NCBI RefSeq assembly: GCF_001610835.1
Contig: NZ_CP011270.1
Location: 3,242,001 to 3,306,000 of the forward strand
DNA: 64,000 bases
Direction of reading: 5' to 3'
DNA from: Planctomyces sp. SH-PL14
GTDB lineage: Bacteria > Planctomycetota > Planctomycetia > Planctomycetales > Planctomycetaceae
In this document: piece by piece, positions 34,700 to 44,637 of the stretch
How positions within the stretch are numbered: the first letter of the stretch is position 1
How the letters are laid out: every line of letters begins with the position of its first letter
Notes under the pieces: generated by a model
What the model was told of the DNA's origin: nothing
Seen by the model: only the letters and a program-made list of their open reading frames with translations
Databases searched by the model: none
Translations under genes and position numbers: made by a program

Positions 34700-34965
34700 G
34701 ATTCGATCTCCTTGAACTCGTTCCCATGAAGTTGGTTGTGAAGTGGAAAAGCCGTTATGCAACGGTCGTGCCAGAGCCCTCAAGGCTTTGTTTGACGAGC
34801 GCAACCTCGTGTTTCCCAATGGGTTCTTGGCATTCCCGGGAGGCGGAACGGCAGGTTACGGCGAAACCCGTCGTGGCCTGGGACCGGCCGTTTTGAAGCG
34901 GCATCATTCATTGCGTCTAAAGGGCGAGGGTTCGCCGGATGATGGTCCGACAATGGCGCGACCAG

Positions 34966-35285
34966 CCGGGTCCAGGGGCACCCTGGTGGGGAGTGCAGGG
35001 GGGCGAAGCCCTCTTGCCCGCCGGAGGCCTGGCCGTCGGGAGATGTCTGAAGGAGTGAGTGTCCAAGCGCGGACAACGTACCGTATGCCCCCTCACCTAA
35101 CCGGCGGGGATTGCGAAGCCTGCGGTCTGGTTTGAGGGAGTCCTCAACGCCGGTACCACAAAGGGGACATCCGTTGCGTACCACGGTTCCTCATGGAAGC
35201 GCCTCCGGCGGCAAGGGGTGACCCCCTTGACCCCGGCTGCCGTCGGACGTTGGGTTTGAGCGAGCACAGTCGTGCCGGCCAGGAC
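34966..35285 (+). repeat. Family A repeat, copy A7 (full length)
   Basis: Starts CCGGGTCCAGGGGCACCCTG and ends GTCGTGCCGGCCAGGAC. The left-arm stem is GGGGGCGAAGCCCTC and the right-arm stem AAGGGGTGACCCCCTT. The middle has an extra ~12 bases (TCTGGTTTGAGGGAG) where most copies read GAGCGGTGAG. It lies between the divergent DUF2383 and macrodomain genes. Confidence 0.94.
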
Positions 35286-35357
35286 ATCATCCGAGCTGGC
35301 GGGACAACCTCTTGAGGTAACATGGAGCCCTTCAGTCCACCTCGGAGGAACAAAGCC

Positions 35358-35897
35358 ATGATGAGAGTTCCCGTCGGCCGCTCCGTGCTCGAACTGGTCG
35401 TGGGAGACATCACCGAGCAAGAGGTCGATGCCATCGTCAACGCCGCGAATTCCGCGCTCGCGGGCGGCGGCGGAGTCGACGGCGCGATCCACCGCGCGGC
35501 CGGGCCGGGGATCCTCCAGGAGACGCGGGCCCGCTACCCGCAAGGATGCCCCACCGGCAGCGCGGTCGTGACCTCCGCCGGAAGCCTCAAGGCCCGTTAC
35601 CTGTTCCACGCCGTCGGCCCGATTTGGCGCGGGGGAACCAAAGGGGAACCCGACCAGCTCCGGTCCGCGTATCAGCGGTGCCTCGATCTGGCGGCCGAAC
35701 ACGAGTGCCGCTCGCTCGCCTTCCCCGCCATCAGCGCCGGGATCTATGGCTATCCCCGCGACCTCGCGGCGGAGCACTCCCTCACGACGGTCTGGAACCA
35801 CCTGACGCAGCGGGCCCATCCGGAGGTCGTCCGCTTCGTCCTGTTTGACGAAGGGATGTACGGGGCGTTCGCGCGGGTCCTCGAAGACAAGTCCTGA
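35358..35897 (+). CDS. Macrodomain protein (probable O-acetyl-ADP-ribose deacetylase)
   Basis: Start at the ATG at 35358, with GGAGGA eight bases upstream; 179 residues, the size of a stand-alone macrodomain. Seen: GDITEQEVDAIVNAANSALA and GGGGVDGAIHRAAG, the ADP-ribose-binding loops, GSAVVTSAGSLKARYLFHAV, and FPAISAGIYGYP, the second binding loop. The conserved asparagine and glycines of the active site are all present, as in the YmdB/MacroD class. It removes acetyl groups from O-acetyl-ADP-ribose or ADP-ribose from proteins. The gene stands alone. Confidence 0.93.
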   Translation: MMRVPVGRSVLELVVGDITEQEVDAIVNAANSALAGGGGVDGAIHRAAGPGILQETRARYPQGCPTGSAVVTSAGSLKARYLFHAVGPIWRGGTKGEPDQLRSAYQRCLDLAAEHECRSLAFPAISAGIYGYPRDLAAEHSLTTVWNHLTQRAHPEVVRFVLFDEGMYGAFARVLEDKS

Positions 35898-35987
35898 GAC
35901 ACAGTGCAGCAGTCCCAACGCCCAATAACGGGCAACCCGGCTCCCTCGAAAGCTCGAACACCGCGCCCGCCCGAACGGACCGTGCCC

Positions 35988-36017
35988 GCTCAAACCCAAC
36001 GTGCGACGGCCCCCCGG
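35988..36017 (-). repeat. Family A tail fragment
   Basis: GCTCAAACCCAACGTGCGAC followed by GGCCCCCCGG is the inverted tail of family A, cut off before the right arm. It lies 16 bp beyond the stop codon of the minus-strand gene at 36034. Confidence 0.75.
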
Positions 36018-36033
36018 TCCAGCGGGACGCTGG

Positions 36034-39000
36034 TCACTCCTTGGTGACGGTCTCGTCGAGGTTCAGGAGGATGTTGGCCACCATCGTGTAGGCGGCGTGC
36101 TCCACCGGGGCGAGGGCCTCGTTCCGCGGGCTGGCGCCAACCGTCAGGAGCTTGAGGGCGGCGGGCTGGTCCTGCTGGAACTTCTCGAGATGCAGCTGGA
36201 GCTGCTTCGTCAGGACTTCCAGCTCCTTGGGAGTCGGCTGACGGCAGGTGGCGAGGCGGAAGCCGTAGGTGAGCCGGTCGACCGTCTGCGAGCCCCCTTC
36301 AAGGAGCATCCGCGCGGCGAGCCGGCGGGCCGCTTCGACGTACTGCTCATCGTTCATGAGGACGAGGGCCTGGAGCGGCGTGTTGGTCCGGGCGCGGCGG
36401 GCGGTGCAGGTCTCGCGCGACGGGGCGTCGAAGGCCATCATGCTCGGCGGAGGCGACGTCCGCTTCCAGAAGGTGTACATGCTGCGGCGATAGAGCGCCT
36501 CGCCGTTGTCGCGGACGTACTTGTTGGTGTCGCTGCTGGCGAAGGCGATCGCCTCCCAGATCCCTTCGGGCTGATAGGGATTGACGCTCCGTCCGCCGAG
36601 CTTCTCCACCAGGAGGCCGCTGGTGAACAGGGCGCTGTCCCGGACGACTTCCGCTTCCATCCGGAACCGCGGGCCGCGGGCCAGAAGGGTGTTCTCCGGG
36701 TCGCGCTGGACGAGTTCCGGCGAGACCCGGGACGACTGCCGGTAGGTGTTCGACGTGACGATCATCCGGACGAGCCGCTTGACGTCCCAGCCGGTCTCCA
36801 TGAACTCGGCCGCGAGCCAGTCGAGCAGCTCCGGATGCGTGGGCCATTCCCCCTGCACGCCGAAGTCCTCCGACGTCTTGACGAGCCCCCGGCCGAAGAA
36901 CTGCTGCCAGAGGCGGTTCACCGAGACCCGCGATGTGAGCGGATGGCTGCGGTGGACGAGCCACTGCGCCAGCCCGAGGCGGTTCTTGGGAGCACCCTCG
37001 GGCATCGGCGGGAGGACCGCCGGGGTTCCCCGCTGGACTTTGTCGCCCGGCTTGTCGTACTCGCCCCGGTTGAGAATGAAGGTCTCGCGTTCCTGCGCGT
37101 CGTCCCCCATGACGAGCGAGACGGGGATCGCCTCGTCGGTCGCCTTGCGGTCTGCCTCGAGCTGGCTCAGCTGTTTATCGAGGGGCTCGAACGTGGGGCG
37201 GGTCGCCGGGTAGACCTTCTGGACGAAGTAGTCGCGGATCTGCTTCTTCTGGTCGTCGTTCCGCTTGTCCGCCTCGACCTTGATGGCGTCGACGACCGGC
37301 TGCGGGATCTCGGGCTTGGCCTGGGCTTTGACGTAGGCCTCCCAGGCGACGAGCGATTCGAACGACTTCCCGTCCTGCGGCGTGCGGGTCACGATCCCCG
37401 CCTTGTCCCAGTAGCAGAGGCCGTCGAACTGCGTGAAGGCCCAGCCGTTGAGCATCTTGCCCGTAGGGAGTCCGACGCGGGCGGCGTCGACTTCCAGCCG
37501 GACCCACTCGCCCGGCTTGGGGAGGTCGCCGAGGCGGCGGTGGCCGTCGGTGTCGCCCGAGCCAAAGCTGATCGCGTCCTCGCCCCAGAACGCGCGGTGC
37601 TCCCACGAGCCGTCATTGAACTGGAGCATGACGGTCTTGGGAGGATTCTGCGGATCGAGGTAGACGTAGGCGAAGAACTTGTCGCCGTCGCCCACCTTCA
37701 GCGGCGCGGTGGCCCCGGTAAAGAAGTGTTGCGTGATCCCCTTCCCTTCGCGGCGGGTCGCCTTGTCGCCGCTGTGGACGGGATGGTCCGGCTTGCCGAC
37801 GAACTCCCAGGAGGTGTTCCCCTGGAGCTGCGCGCCCATCGGAGCGGTGTCTTCGATCCAGACGAACTCCTGCGGCGTGTCGGCCGCGGGGGCTCCTTCC
37901 GTCATCGGTGGCTCGGTGTATTCGACCTTGGCCAGGGCGTCCGTGATCGACTGCTTTGTGGCGGCGATCTTCTGGTCGAGGTCCGCGATCCTGGCCGTTT
38001 CCTCAGGCGAGGGGAGCTTCACCGTGGGGGGCGTGTCGTGGCGGTTGCCGTCCATCGCCGGGTCGGAGGCGGAGTTGAAGAACGAGTAGAGCTGATAGAA
38101 CTCCTTCTGGGTCACCGGGTCGAACTTGTGGTCGTGGCAGACGGCGCAGCCGAGCGTGAGGCCAAGGAACACCGTCGAGAGCGTTTCGGTGCGGTCGACG
38201 ACGTACCGGACGCGGACCTCTTCGGCGATCGAGCCCCCTTCGCTGGTCGAGACGTTGGCCCGGACGAAGCCGGTCGCCACCTTCTGGTCGAGCGTGGCAT
38301 TGGGGAGGAGGTCGCCGCCGAGCTGTTCGACGACGAACTCATCGAACCGCTTGTTCGTGTTGAAGGCGTTGATGACCCACTCGCGGTACTTGTAGAGGGA
38401 CCGCTTGTTGTCGAGGTGCAGGCCGTGCGTGTCTCCGTACCGGGCGAGGTCGAGCCAGTACCGCGCCATGTGCTCGCCGTAGCGAGGGGACTTCAGAAGG
38501 CGATCGACGACCGCTTCGTAGGCGCCGGGCGAGGTGTCCGCCAGGAAAGCGTCGACTTCCGCGGGGGTCGGGGGGAGGCCGGTGAGGTCGAGTGTCAGAC
38601 GGCGGAGGAGGGTGATCTTGTCCGCTTCGGGGCTGGGGCGGAGGCCTTCGGCTTCCAGCCGGGCGAGGGCGAAGCGGTCGATCGGGTTCGTTTCCCAGGC
38701 GGTGTTCTGGACGGCCGGGAGGGTGGGGCGTTCGACGGTGTTGAAGGACCAGTGCTTTTTGAATTCGGCCCCTTCGCGGATCCAGCGTTTGAGGATCTCG
38801 ATCTGTTCCGGCGTGACATTTTTGCCGCTGGCCGGCGGGGGCATGACTTCGTCGGGATTGGTCGAAGTGAGGCGGGCGATGAGGCCGCTGGCGTCGGGGT
38901 CGCCGGGGACGATGGCCTGGGCGCCGGACTCGAGTTTGAGGGTAGCGCCTTCGGTGGTGTCGAGTCGGAGGCCAGCCTGGCGGGACTTGTCGTCAAAGCC

Positions 39001-39132
39001 GTGGCACTTGAAGCAGTTGTCCGAGAGGATCGTTCGGACGTCGCGGTTGAAGTCGAGTTTCTGGCCGGGGTCGGCGGCGGAGGCGGTGGTGGTCAGGAGG
39101 CAGGCGACGACGAGGAGAGACGATCTGATCAT
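36034..39132 (-). CDS. DUF1549/DUF1553 planctomycete cytochrome-type protein with LamG-like insert
   Basis: Start at the ATG at 39132, giving a signal peptide (MIRSSLLVVACLLTTTASAA) and 1032 residues; the frame continues upstream into repeat A8 but that part is not coding. Order: PSCyt1 with DNCFKCHGFDDKSRQAGLRL, DUF1549 (RRLTLDLTGLPPTPAEVDAF, YWLDLARYGDTHGLHLDNKR), a second C-x-x-C-H (CAVCHDHKFDPV), a LamG/concanavalin-like insert (residues about 430-600), and DUF1553 (RVSVNRLWQQFFGRGLVKTS, EDFGVQGEWPTHPELLDWLA, NTPLQALVLMNDEQYVEAAR). It lacks the DUF1501 partner normally next door. Confidence 0.93.
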   Translation of the reverse strand: MIRSSLLVVACLLTTTASAADPGQKLDFNRDVRTILSDNCFKCHGFDDKSRQAGLRLDTTEGATLKLESGAQAIVPGDPDASGLIARLTSTNPDEVMPPPASGKNVTPEQIEILKRWIREGAEFKKHWSFNTVERPTLPAVQNTAWETNPIDRFALARLEAEGLRPSPEADKITLLRRLTLDLTGLPPTPAEVDAFLADTSPGAYEAVVDRLLKSPRYGEHMARYWLDLARYGDTHGLHLDNKRSLYKYREWVINAFNTNKRFDEFVVEQLGGDLLPNATLDQKVATGFVRANVSTSEGGSIAEEVRVRYVVDRTETLSTVFLGLTLGCAVCHDHKFDPVTQKEFYQLYSFFNSASDPAMDGNRHDTPPTVKLPSPEETARIADLDQKIAATKQSITDALAKVEYTEPPMTEGAPAADTPQEFVWIEDTAPMGAQLQGNTSWEFVGKPDHPVHSGDKATRREGKGITQHFFTGATAPLKVGDGDKFFAYVYLDPQNPPKTVMLQFNDGSWEHRAFWGEDAISFGSGDTDGHRRLGDLPKPGEWVRLEVDAARVGLPTGKMLNGWAFTQFDGLCYWDKAGIVTRTPQDGKSFESLVAWEAYVKAQAKPEIPQPVVDAIKVEADKRNDDQKKQIRDYFVQKVYPATRPTFEPLDKQLSQLEADRKATDEAIPVSLVMGDDAQERETFILNRGEYDKPGDKVQRGTPAVLPPMPEGAPKNRLGLAQWLVHRSHPLTSRVSVNRLWQQFFGRGLVKTSEDFGVQGEWPTHPELLDWLAAEFMETGWDVKRLVRMIVTSNTYRQSSRVSPELVQRDPENTLLARGPRFRMEAEVVRDSALFTSGLLVEKLGGRSVNPYQPEGIWEAIAFASSDTNKYVRDNGEALYRRSMYTFWKRTSPPPSMMAFDAPSRETCTARRARTNTPLQALVLMNDEQYVEAARRLAARMLLEGGSQTVDRLTYGFRLATCRQPTPKELEVLTKQLQLHLEKFQQDQPAALKLLTVGASPRNEALAPVEHAAYTMVANILLNLDETVTKE

Positions 39133-39272
39133 GGCGGGCCGGAGGGAAGCGGGAGGAGGGCGCGAGGCAGGATCAGCGGCGAACGCATCAATGTTGTCGA
39201 ATCTGAATTCTACTGACGAACTTTCACGAAACGGAAGCGAAGACTTCATTGGTTGAAAGGGGTGCCATCTCA

Positions 39273-39597
39273 CCGGGTCCAGGGGCACCCTGGTCAGGGG
39301 GTGCGGGGGGCAGAATGCCTCTTGCCCGCCGGAGGCCGTCTCGCCGGAAACCGTCGGAGAGAGATCGTGTCCAAGCGCGGACACGGTGCCGTATGCCCCC
39401 TCACCAACCCGCAGGGATTGCACAGCGAGCGGTGTGTTGTGAGGGAGTCCTCATAGCTAGTACCACAAGACGGACGCCCGTTGCATACCACGGTTCCTCA
39501 CAGGAGTGCCTCCGGCGGCAAGGGGGCGAGGCCCCCTTGACCCCAGGCTGCCGTGGCACGTTGGGTTTGAGCTACGGGAGCTGCGCCGGCAAGAACG
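39273..39597 (+). repeat. Family A repeat, copy A8 (full length)
   Basis: Starts CCGGGTCCAGGGGCACCCTG and ends GCGCCGGCAAGAACG. The left-arm stem is poor (GGGGGGCAGAATGCCTC), while the right-arm stem is AAGGGGGCGAGGCCCCCTT. Like A7 it has an extra GAGGGAG block mid-element. It sits between the divergent DUF1553 and PQQ-like genes. Confidence 0.94.
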
Positions 39598-39694
39598 CGG
39601 TTTGAGTCGATGACGCATCCGGTGGATCAATCACGCACGCGGACATAAGCTGACCACCCTGGCCACATCCGTCCGGCAGAAGGGAATCGACATC

Positions 39695-40924
39695 ATGAGA
39701 AGGACTCTTGCACTCACGCTTCTTCTCTGGGCCCTCGCCTCGACGGCAACCGCCGGAGACTGGCCACAAATCCTCGGCCCCAACCGCACCGGCATCGCCG
39801 CCGGCGACGAAAAACTCCTCCCCGAATGGCGCCGCGATCCCGCCATCGTCTGGAAACGCCCCGTCGGCACCGGATACGCCGGCCCCGTCGTCGCCGGAGA
39901 ACGCCTCATCCTCTTTCACCGCATCAACACCGACGAGGTCGTCGAATGCCTCAACGCCCGGACCGGACAACCCCTCTGGAAACAGTCCTACGGCACCACC
40001 TTCCGCCCCCAGGTCGGCGGCGGTGACGGGCCCCTCTGCACACCCACCATCGTCGGCGATAAGGTCGTCACCTTCGGAGCCCAGGGAGTCCTCTCCTGCT
40101 ATGACCTCGCCCGCGGCACCCCGCTCTGGCAACGCGAGACCCACCGCGAGTTCGCCGCCCAGGAAGGCTACTTCGGAGCCGGCAGCACCCCGATCGTCGT
40201 CGAAGAGATGGTCGTGGTGAACGTCGGCGGAACGCGGAAGAACTCCGGACTCGTCGGCTTCTCGCTTGCCACCGGGGAAACGAAGTGGCAGCAGACCACC
40301 GAACAGGGGAGCTACTCTGCCCCGACCGTCGTTTCGCTCGAAGGATCGCCGCGGGTCATCGCCGTCACGCGGCTCAAATGCGTCGGCCTCGACCCCGCAA
40401 CAGGCGCCCAGTGGTTCGACTTCCGCTTCGGCGCCCGCGGCCCAACCGTCAACGGGGCGTCCCCGATCCTGCTGCCCAGCGGCGAGCTGTTCGTCACCTC
40501 GAGCTACGGCGTCGGCTCTACGCTGGGCCACCTCAGCCCGCTCGGGTGCGAGCCGGTCTACTCCGGGGACGAGATCCTGGCGACCCAGTACGCCACGCCC
40601 ATCGCCTGGCAGAAAGTCCTGTTCGCCATCGACGGCCGGGACGACATCCCCCCCTCCGACCTCAAGTGCGTCGACCCGATCAAACGGAAGACGCTCTGGA
40701 GCACGCAAGGCTTCGGCTACGGCACGCTCCTCCTCGCAGACAACAAGCTCCTGGCCCTCAAGACCGATGGCGAGCTCGTGATGGTTGAGGCCAACGCGGA
40801 ACGGTACCTGGAACTGGGCCGGACCCGGCTCTTCGATACCACCACCCGGGCCCTCCCGGCCCTCTCGCGGGGACTGCTGTTTGCCCGGGATGAACAGACC
40901 CTCAAGTGTGTGAACCTGAAGTAG
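39695..40924 (+). CDS. PQQ-like beta-propeller repeat protein (secreted)
   Basis: 409 residues. A signal peptide (MRRTLALTLLLWALASTATA) is followed by DWPQILGPNRTGIAAGDEKL, the typical start of planctomycete outer-membrane-assembly-like propellers. PQQ-like blades are visible as A-x-x-G-x-x-x-W patterns: CLNARTGQPLWKQSYG, YDLARGTPLWQRET, FSLATGETKWQQTT, LDPATGAQWF. There is no evidence that it binds PQQ; many such proteins are structural. AGAAGGGA precedes the start. It is 28 bp upstream of the adenylate cyclase gene and is probably co-transcribed with it. Confidence 0.9.
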   Translation: MRRTLALTLLLWALASTATAGDWPQILGPNRTGIAAGDEKLLPEWRRDPAIVWKRPVGTGYAGPVVAGERLILFHRINTDEVVECLNARTGQPLWKQSYGTTFRPQVGGGDGPLCTPTIVGDKVVTFGAQGVLSCYDLARGTPLWQRETHREFAAQEGYFGAGSTPIVVEEMVVVNVGGTRKNSGLVGFSLATGETKWQQTTEQGSYSAPTVVSLEGSPRVIAVTRLKCVGLDPATGAQWFDFRFGARGPTVNGASPILLPSGELFVTSSYGVGSTLGHLSPLGCEPVYSGDEILATQYATPIAWQKVLFAIDGRDDIPPSDLKCVDPIKRKTLWSTQGFGYGTLLLADNKLLALKTDGELVMVEANAERYLELGRTRLFDTTTRALPALSRGLLFARDEQTLKCVNLK

Positions 40925-40952
40925 GGCCCGGAACAGGGCAGGGACAGGTCCG

Positions 40953-43061
40953 ATGAAGTTCCGGTTCCGGACGACTCAGCTCACGCTCTTCCTGGCGGTC
41001 CTGCTGCCGGTCGTGGCGGCGCTTGGACTGGCGGGCTACTGGGCGGTCCGGTTCACTGGCGAAGACCTCGGCCATCAGCTCCTCCTACAGACCTCGTTCC
41101 GGGTCGACGAAGAAATCGAGCGGGTCCTCAACGAAGCGGTCGAAGAGGTCCGCCTGACGCGGGCGCTCATCGAGTCCGGCACGCACGCCGGCGGCAACGC
41201 GGCGGCGCTCGTTCCGTTCTGGTCCCAGGTGCTGGGCGTCCGCGACGAGCTGACCGGACTGTTCCTCGCCCGGGAGGCGGACGGGTCGTGCGTCGGAGTC
41301 TCGCGGCTCAACAACTCGCTCGGCGTCTGGCAGCTCGACGTCGAGGAAGGTCGCCAGCGGCTGCGGGAATTCGAGATCAAGGACTTTCCGCAGACCCCCT
41401 ATCAGGTCCAGGAGAACGCCTCCTATGACATCCGCCGCCGCCCCTGGTACGCGCTGACGAAGAGCCTGGATGGTCCCGCCTGGGCCGACTGCTACCTCTT
41501 CCTCGGGCTCAAGGGGAACGAAAGCGAGATGGGGGTCACCTACGCGGAGCCGATCCGCGATGCCGAAGGGCAGCTCACCGGCGTCGTCTCGGCCGACTTC
41601 TCGGTCCGGCAGCTCAGCGGATTTCTCAAGACGCTGCGGGTGGGGCAGTCCGGGTATGCCTTTGTCGTCGAGCTGCGGGACGACGGATCGCGGGCCGTCA
41701 TCGCCCACCCGGACCACGCCAAGCTGACACGCCTGACTCCCGACGGCGTCCCGTCGCTGATTCCCGTCGAAGAGTCCCCCGATCAGCTGGTCGTCCATGC
41801 CATCCGGGAGGCCGGTCCAGGGGTCGGGTCGCCGGGCCTCGGGACCTCGCTGCGGTTCGAGGAGAACGGAGTCCGGCACGTCGGCCTGGCGCGGCGGATC
41901 AAGGGGGCCGGCTTTCCCCCGTGGCAGATCGTGATCGTCCTGCCGGAGAAAGATGTCTTTGCCCACGTCGACGAGATCACGGCCATCAGCGCGATCCTGG
42001 CGGTCGGGAGCGTGGCGATCGTGGTCCTGTTCGGAATCTATCTTTCGACGCAGATCGCCCGTCCGCTGGAACAGCTCGCCGCCGAGACCGAGGCGGTCGG
42101 TCGGTTCGACCTGGCGGAACGACCGCTCCCGCAATCCGTGGTGCTGGAGGTCGACCGGCTGTCGAACGCGACCGGCGACATGAAGACGAGCCTCCGGTCC
42201 TTCCGGAAGTTCGTTCCGGCCGATGTCGTGCGGAGCCTTGTCGCCTCGCGGCAGGAGGCGGCCTTCGGCGGTGAGAAGCGGTGCGTTACCACTCTCTTCA
42301 GCGACATCGTCAGCTTCACGAGCGTCGCCGAGGGGATGTCGCCCGAGGAACTCGTCGGCCACCTGCGGGAGTACCTGTCGGTCGTCAGCGACGGCGTCGC
42401 GCTGGAGGAGGGGACGGTCGACAAGTTCATCGGCGATGCCGTGATGGCGATCTGGGGCGCGCCGGTCGCGATGGAAAACCACGCCCTGGCCGCCTGCCGG
42501 GCGGCGCTTGTGGTCGAAGCGGCGCTTGCGGAGCATCGGCCCGAGTGGCAGCGCCGCGGTCTGCCGGAGTTCCGGGCCCGCTACGGGATCAACACCGGCG
42601 ATGTCGTCGTCGGGAACATCGGCAGCGACACGAGGCTGAGTTACACGGCGATCGGCGACGCGGTGAACCTGGCGAGCCGACTCGAAGGCCTCAACAAGGA
42701 GTACGGGACGACGATCCTTCTCTCGGAGTCGACGCGGACGATGGCGGGGAACCACATCATCGCCCGGCCGCTCGACTGGGTCTCGGTAAAGGGGAAGAGC
42801 GTCGCGACGCCGATCTATGAGCTGCTCGGCCTGTCGAATGCGCCGCCTCACAATGCGATCGAGCTGGCTGGAGAGTTTGAGAGCGTTCTCGACCTGTACC
42901 GCGCCCGAAAGTTCGCGGAGGCGATTCAGCGCGGGGTGGAACTGCTGAAGCGTCATCCCGGCGACCCTCCAACGCTTCGGTTGCAAAGTCGATGTGAAGA
43001 ATTGCTGAAGCATCCCCCCGCGGCGGACTGGGATGGGACGTTTCATGCCCTCACGAAGTGA
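40953..43061 (+). CDS. Membrane adenylate/guanylate cyclase (dCache-HAMP-class III cyclase)
   Basis: 702 residues. Membrane helix 1 (about 10-33), an extracellular dCache-type sensor (about 35-330, with YDIRRRPWYALTKSLDGPAW and GVVSADFSVRQLSGFLKTL), helix 2 (about 345-366), HAMP (QIARPLEQLAAETEAVGRFD), then a class III catalytic domain. The metal-binding aspartates are D451 in LFSDIVSFTS and D495 in KFIGDAVMAIWG. RYGINTGDVVVGNIGS and LSYTAIGDAVNLASRLEGLN complete the domain, so it looks active. It should make cAMP (possibly cGMP) on binding a small ligand outside. A TPR-like tail follows. It lies 28 bp after the PQQ-like gene. Confidence 0.92.
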   Translation: MKFRFRTTQLTLFLAVLLPVVAALGLAGYWAVRFTGEDLGHQLLLQTSFRVDEEIERVLNEAVEEVRLTRALIESGTHAGGNAAALVPFWSQVLGVRDELTGLFLAREADGSCVGVSRLNNSLGVWQLDVEEGRQRLREFEIKDFPQTPYQVQENASYDIRRRPWYALTKSLDGPAWADCYLFLGLKGNESEMGVTYAEPIRDAEGQLTGVVSADFSVRQLSGFLKTLRVGQSGYAFVVELRDDGSRAVIAHPDHAKLTRLTPDGVPSLIPVEESPDQLVVHAIREAGPGVGSPGLGTSLRFEENGVRHVGLARRIKGAGFPPWQIVIVLPEKDVFAHVDEITAISAILAVGSVAIVVLFGIYLSTQIARPLEQLAAETEAVGRFDLAERPLPQSVVLEVDRLSNATGDMKTSLRSFRKFVPADVVRSLVASRQEAAFGGEKRCVTTLFSDIVSFTSVAEGMSPEELVGHLREYLSVVSDGVALEEGTVDKFIGDAVMAIWGAPVAMENHALAACRAALVVEAALAEHRPEWQRRGLPEFRARYGINTGDVVVGNIGSDTRLSYTAIGDAVNLASRLEGLNKEYGTTILLSESTRTMAGNHIIARPLDWVSVKGKSVATPIYELLGLSNAPPHNAIELAGEFESVLDLYRARKFAEAIQRGVELLKRHPGDPPTLRLQSRCEELLKHPPAADWDGTFHALTK

Positions 43062-43087
43062 TCGCGTGTGCCCCCAAATCGGCGATC

Positions 43088-43184
43088 GGGAGGGCGAGGC
43101 TCCAGCCGAGCCGCGGCGGTGGCGGATGCGGTCGATTGGAGGCGGTGAGGAGCCTGTGCGGCTCAGCAGGAGCTTCGTCCTCCC
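43088..43184. repeat. Family C inverted pair
   Basis: The left arm 43088-43114 (GGGAGGGCGAGGCTCCAGCC then GAGCCGC) and right arm 43158-43184 (GCGGCTCAGCAGGAGCTTCG then TCCTCCC) are inverted copies matching at 22 of 27 positions, with 43 bp between. The same unit occurs as a pair at 54709-54890. The surrounding 43062-43342 region has no gene. Confidence 0.75.
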
Positions 43185-43342
43185 AGTCCCGGCGAATGCG
43201 CCACCGACAATTCAGACGCGAAGACTTAACGCGAGTCTTCACATCGCGGCGTTGACGGAGCGGGACGGGGCGGGGACAGTGGAAGAGGACGACGGGCCGA
43301 AAGACGCGTCCGGAGAGTTTCGCTGATGGAGAGGGCTGAGGA

Positions 43343-44263
43343 ATGAGCGTCTTGTGCACGTCGCTGCGGGCAATCGGAGTGGGGCTCGCGGTGTTGCTGG
43401 CCGTCGCCGGTGTGGGGTCGTGGGGAACGGTGGCGGTCGGGCAGGAGGCTGCGTCGCCGTCGAAGGTCACGGCCAATGACGTCCTGAAGGCGCTCGATCC
43501 GCAGGGGACCGCCGCGCCGTTCGTGATCGTGGACCGGGAGTCGGTGACCGGCGCCACGATTCCGGCGAACGCCATTCTGGTCCGCGGCCACTTCTCGATC
43601 ACCGGGGATGCGCCGTACCAGAATCACTTCGTGATCAAGACGATTGGAAAGACTCCGGCGAAGGGGGATGCGGTGGCCGAGTGGCTGGAGAAAGCCGAGA
43701 TCGGTCAGATGGAGCTGTTCGGCGTTCAGAAGTTCAAGAAGGTGCGGGAGAACAAGTACAGCCTTGTCTCCGAGCGGGCGACGGTGACGGTGCAGTCCAA
43801 TGCGGAGGCGGCCCGGTCCCGCGTGCGGACTGGGCAGGACCGGGTGTCGGAGAACAAGATCACCGAGGCCCGTGACAAGGTCGATGCGCTCTCGCTGCGG
43901 ATCCTGACGGATGGCAACGGGACGTCGCTGCTGCTGCTGAGTGCCCGGAAGCGCGGGGTGGCGGGACGCATTGTGCGGATCGAGACGATCGAGGTGGCGA
44001 TCGATGGGGAGACGGTTGCGGTTCCGGTGCGGGAGGATGACATGCTGCCGACGCTGTCGGACGATCCGTGGGACTCGGCGCTGGTGGATGTGTCGGAGAA
44101 CCTCGCGCTGCATGGTCTCCTGGCGAAGATCGACGACAGCCGGGAGGTGACGGTGCGTTTCCGTGGCGACAAGGAGTGGAAGGATGACACGCTTTCGCCT
44201 GATGAGACGCCGGGGCTGAAGGCGGTGCTGACGACGTTCTATGTCAAACGCATGGACAAGTGA
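43343..44263 (+). CDS. Secreted hypothetical protein (306 aa)
   Basis: A signal peptide (AIGVGLAVLLAVAGVGSWG) and a 306-residue product. The mature part starts EAASPSKVTANDVLKALDPQ and has alternating beta strands and charged helices (AVAEWLEKAEIGQMELFGVQ, KFKKVRENKYSLVSERATVT, GLLAKIDDSREVTVRFRGDK). No haem, metal or catalytic motif is visible. I do not recognise the family. It is a single gene with a purine-rich ribosome site, GAGAGGGCTGAGGA, before the ATG. Its stop is 50 bp before repeat A9. Confidence 0.75.
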   Translation: MSVLCTSLRAIGVGLAVLLAVAGVGSWGTVAVGQEAASPSKVTANDVLKALDPQGTAAPFVIVDRESVTGATIPANAILVRGHFSITGDAPYQNHFVIKTIGKTPAKGDAVAEWLEKAEIGQMELFGVQKFKKVRENKYSLVSERATVTVQSNAEAARSRVRTGQDRVSENKITEARDKVDALSLRILTDGNGTSLLLLSARKRGVAGRIVRIETIEVAIDGETVAVPVREDDMLPTLSDDPWDSALVDVSENLALHGLLAKIDDSREVTVRFRGDKEWKDDTLSPDETPGLKAVLTTFYVKRMDK

Positions 44264-44313
44264 TTTCCGGCCCGGTGTTCAAAACCGGCGCTGAACCCAA
44301 CGTCGCCGTCTTA

Positions 44314-44637
44314 CCGGGTCCAGGGGCACCCTGGTGGGGGATGCAAGGGGGCAACGCCCTCTTGCCCGCCGGAGGCCTGGCCGTCGAGAGATGTCTGAAG
44401 GAGAGAGTGTCCAAACGCGGACGACGTGCCGTATGCCCCCACCTCAACCCGCGGGGAGTACGAAGCGAGCGAGGAGTCCTCAACGCGGATCCCACAAAGG
44501 GGACGTCCGTTGCTCACCACGGTTCCTCATCGAAGTGCCTCCGGCGGCAATGGGGCCTGTGTTGTTTCTTGGCCCCTTAACCCCAGCCTGCCGTGGCACA
44601 TTGGGGGTGCGCTATGGGCCTCGCGCCGGCGAGGACG
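44314..44637 (+). repeat. Family A repeat, copy A9 (full length, right-arm loop insert)
   Basis: Starts CCGGGTCCAGGGGCACCCTG and ends GCGCCGGCGAGGACG. The left arm has the short loop GGGGGCAACGCCCTC. The right arm has GGGGCC-TGTGTTGTTTCTT-GGCCCC, so only one arm carries the long loop. A GCTGAACCCAACGTCGCC stretch just before it (44290) resembles an inverted tail. Confidence 0.94.

Noticed and set aside
36001-39216. A 1071-codon open frame opposite the DUF1549/DUF1553 gene
   Set aside because: Shadow frame in GC-rich DNA: rich in E, G, R and V with no domain, while the opposite strand has clear DUF1549/DUF1553 motifs.
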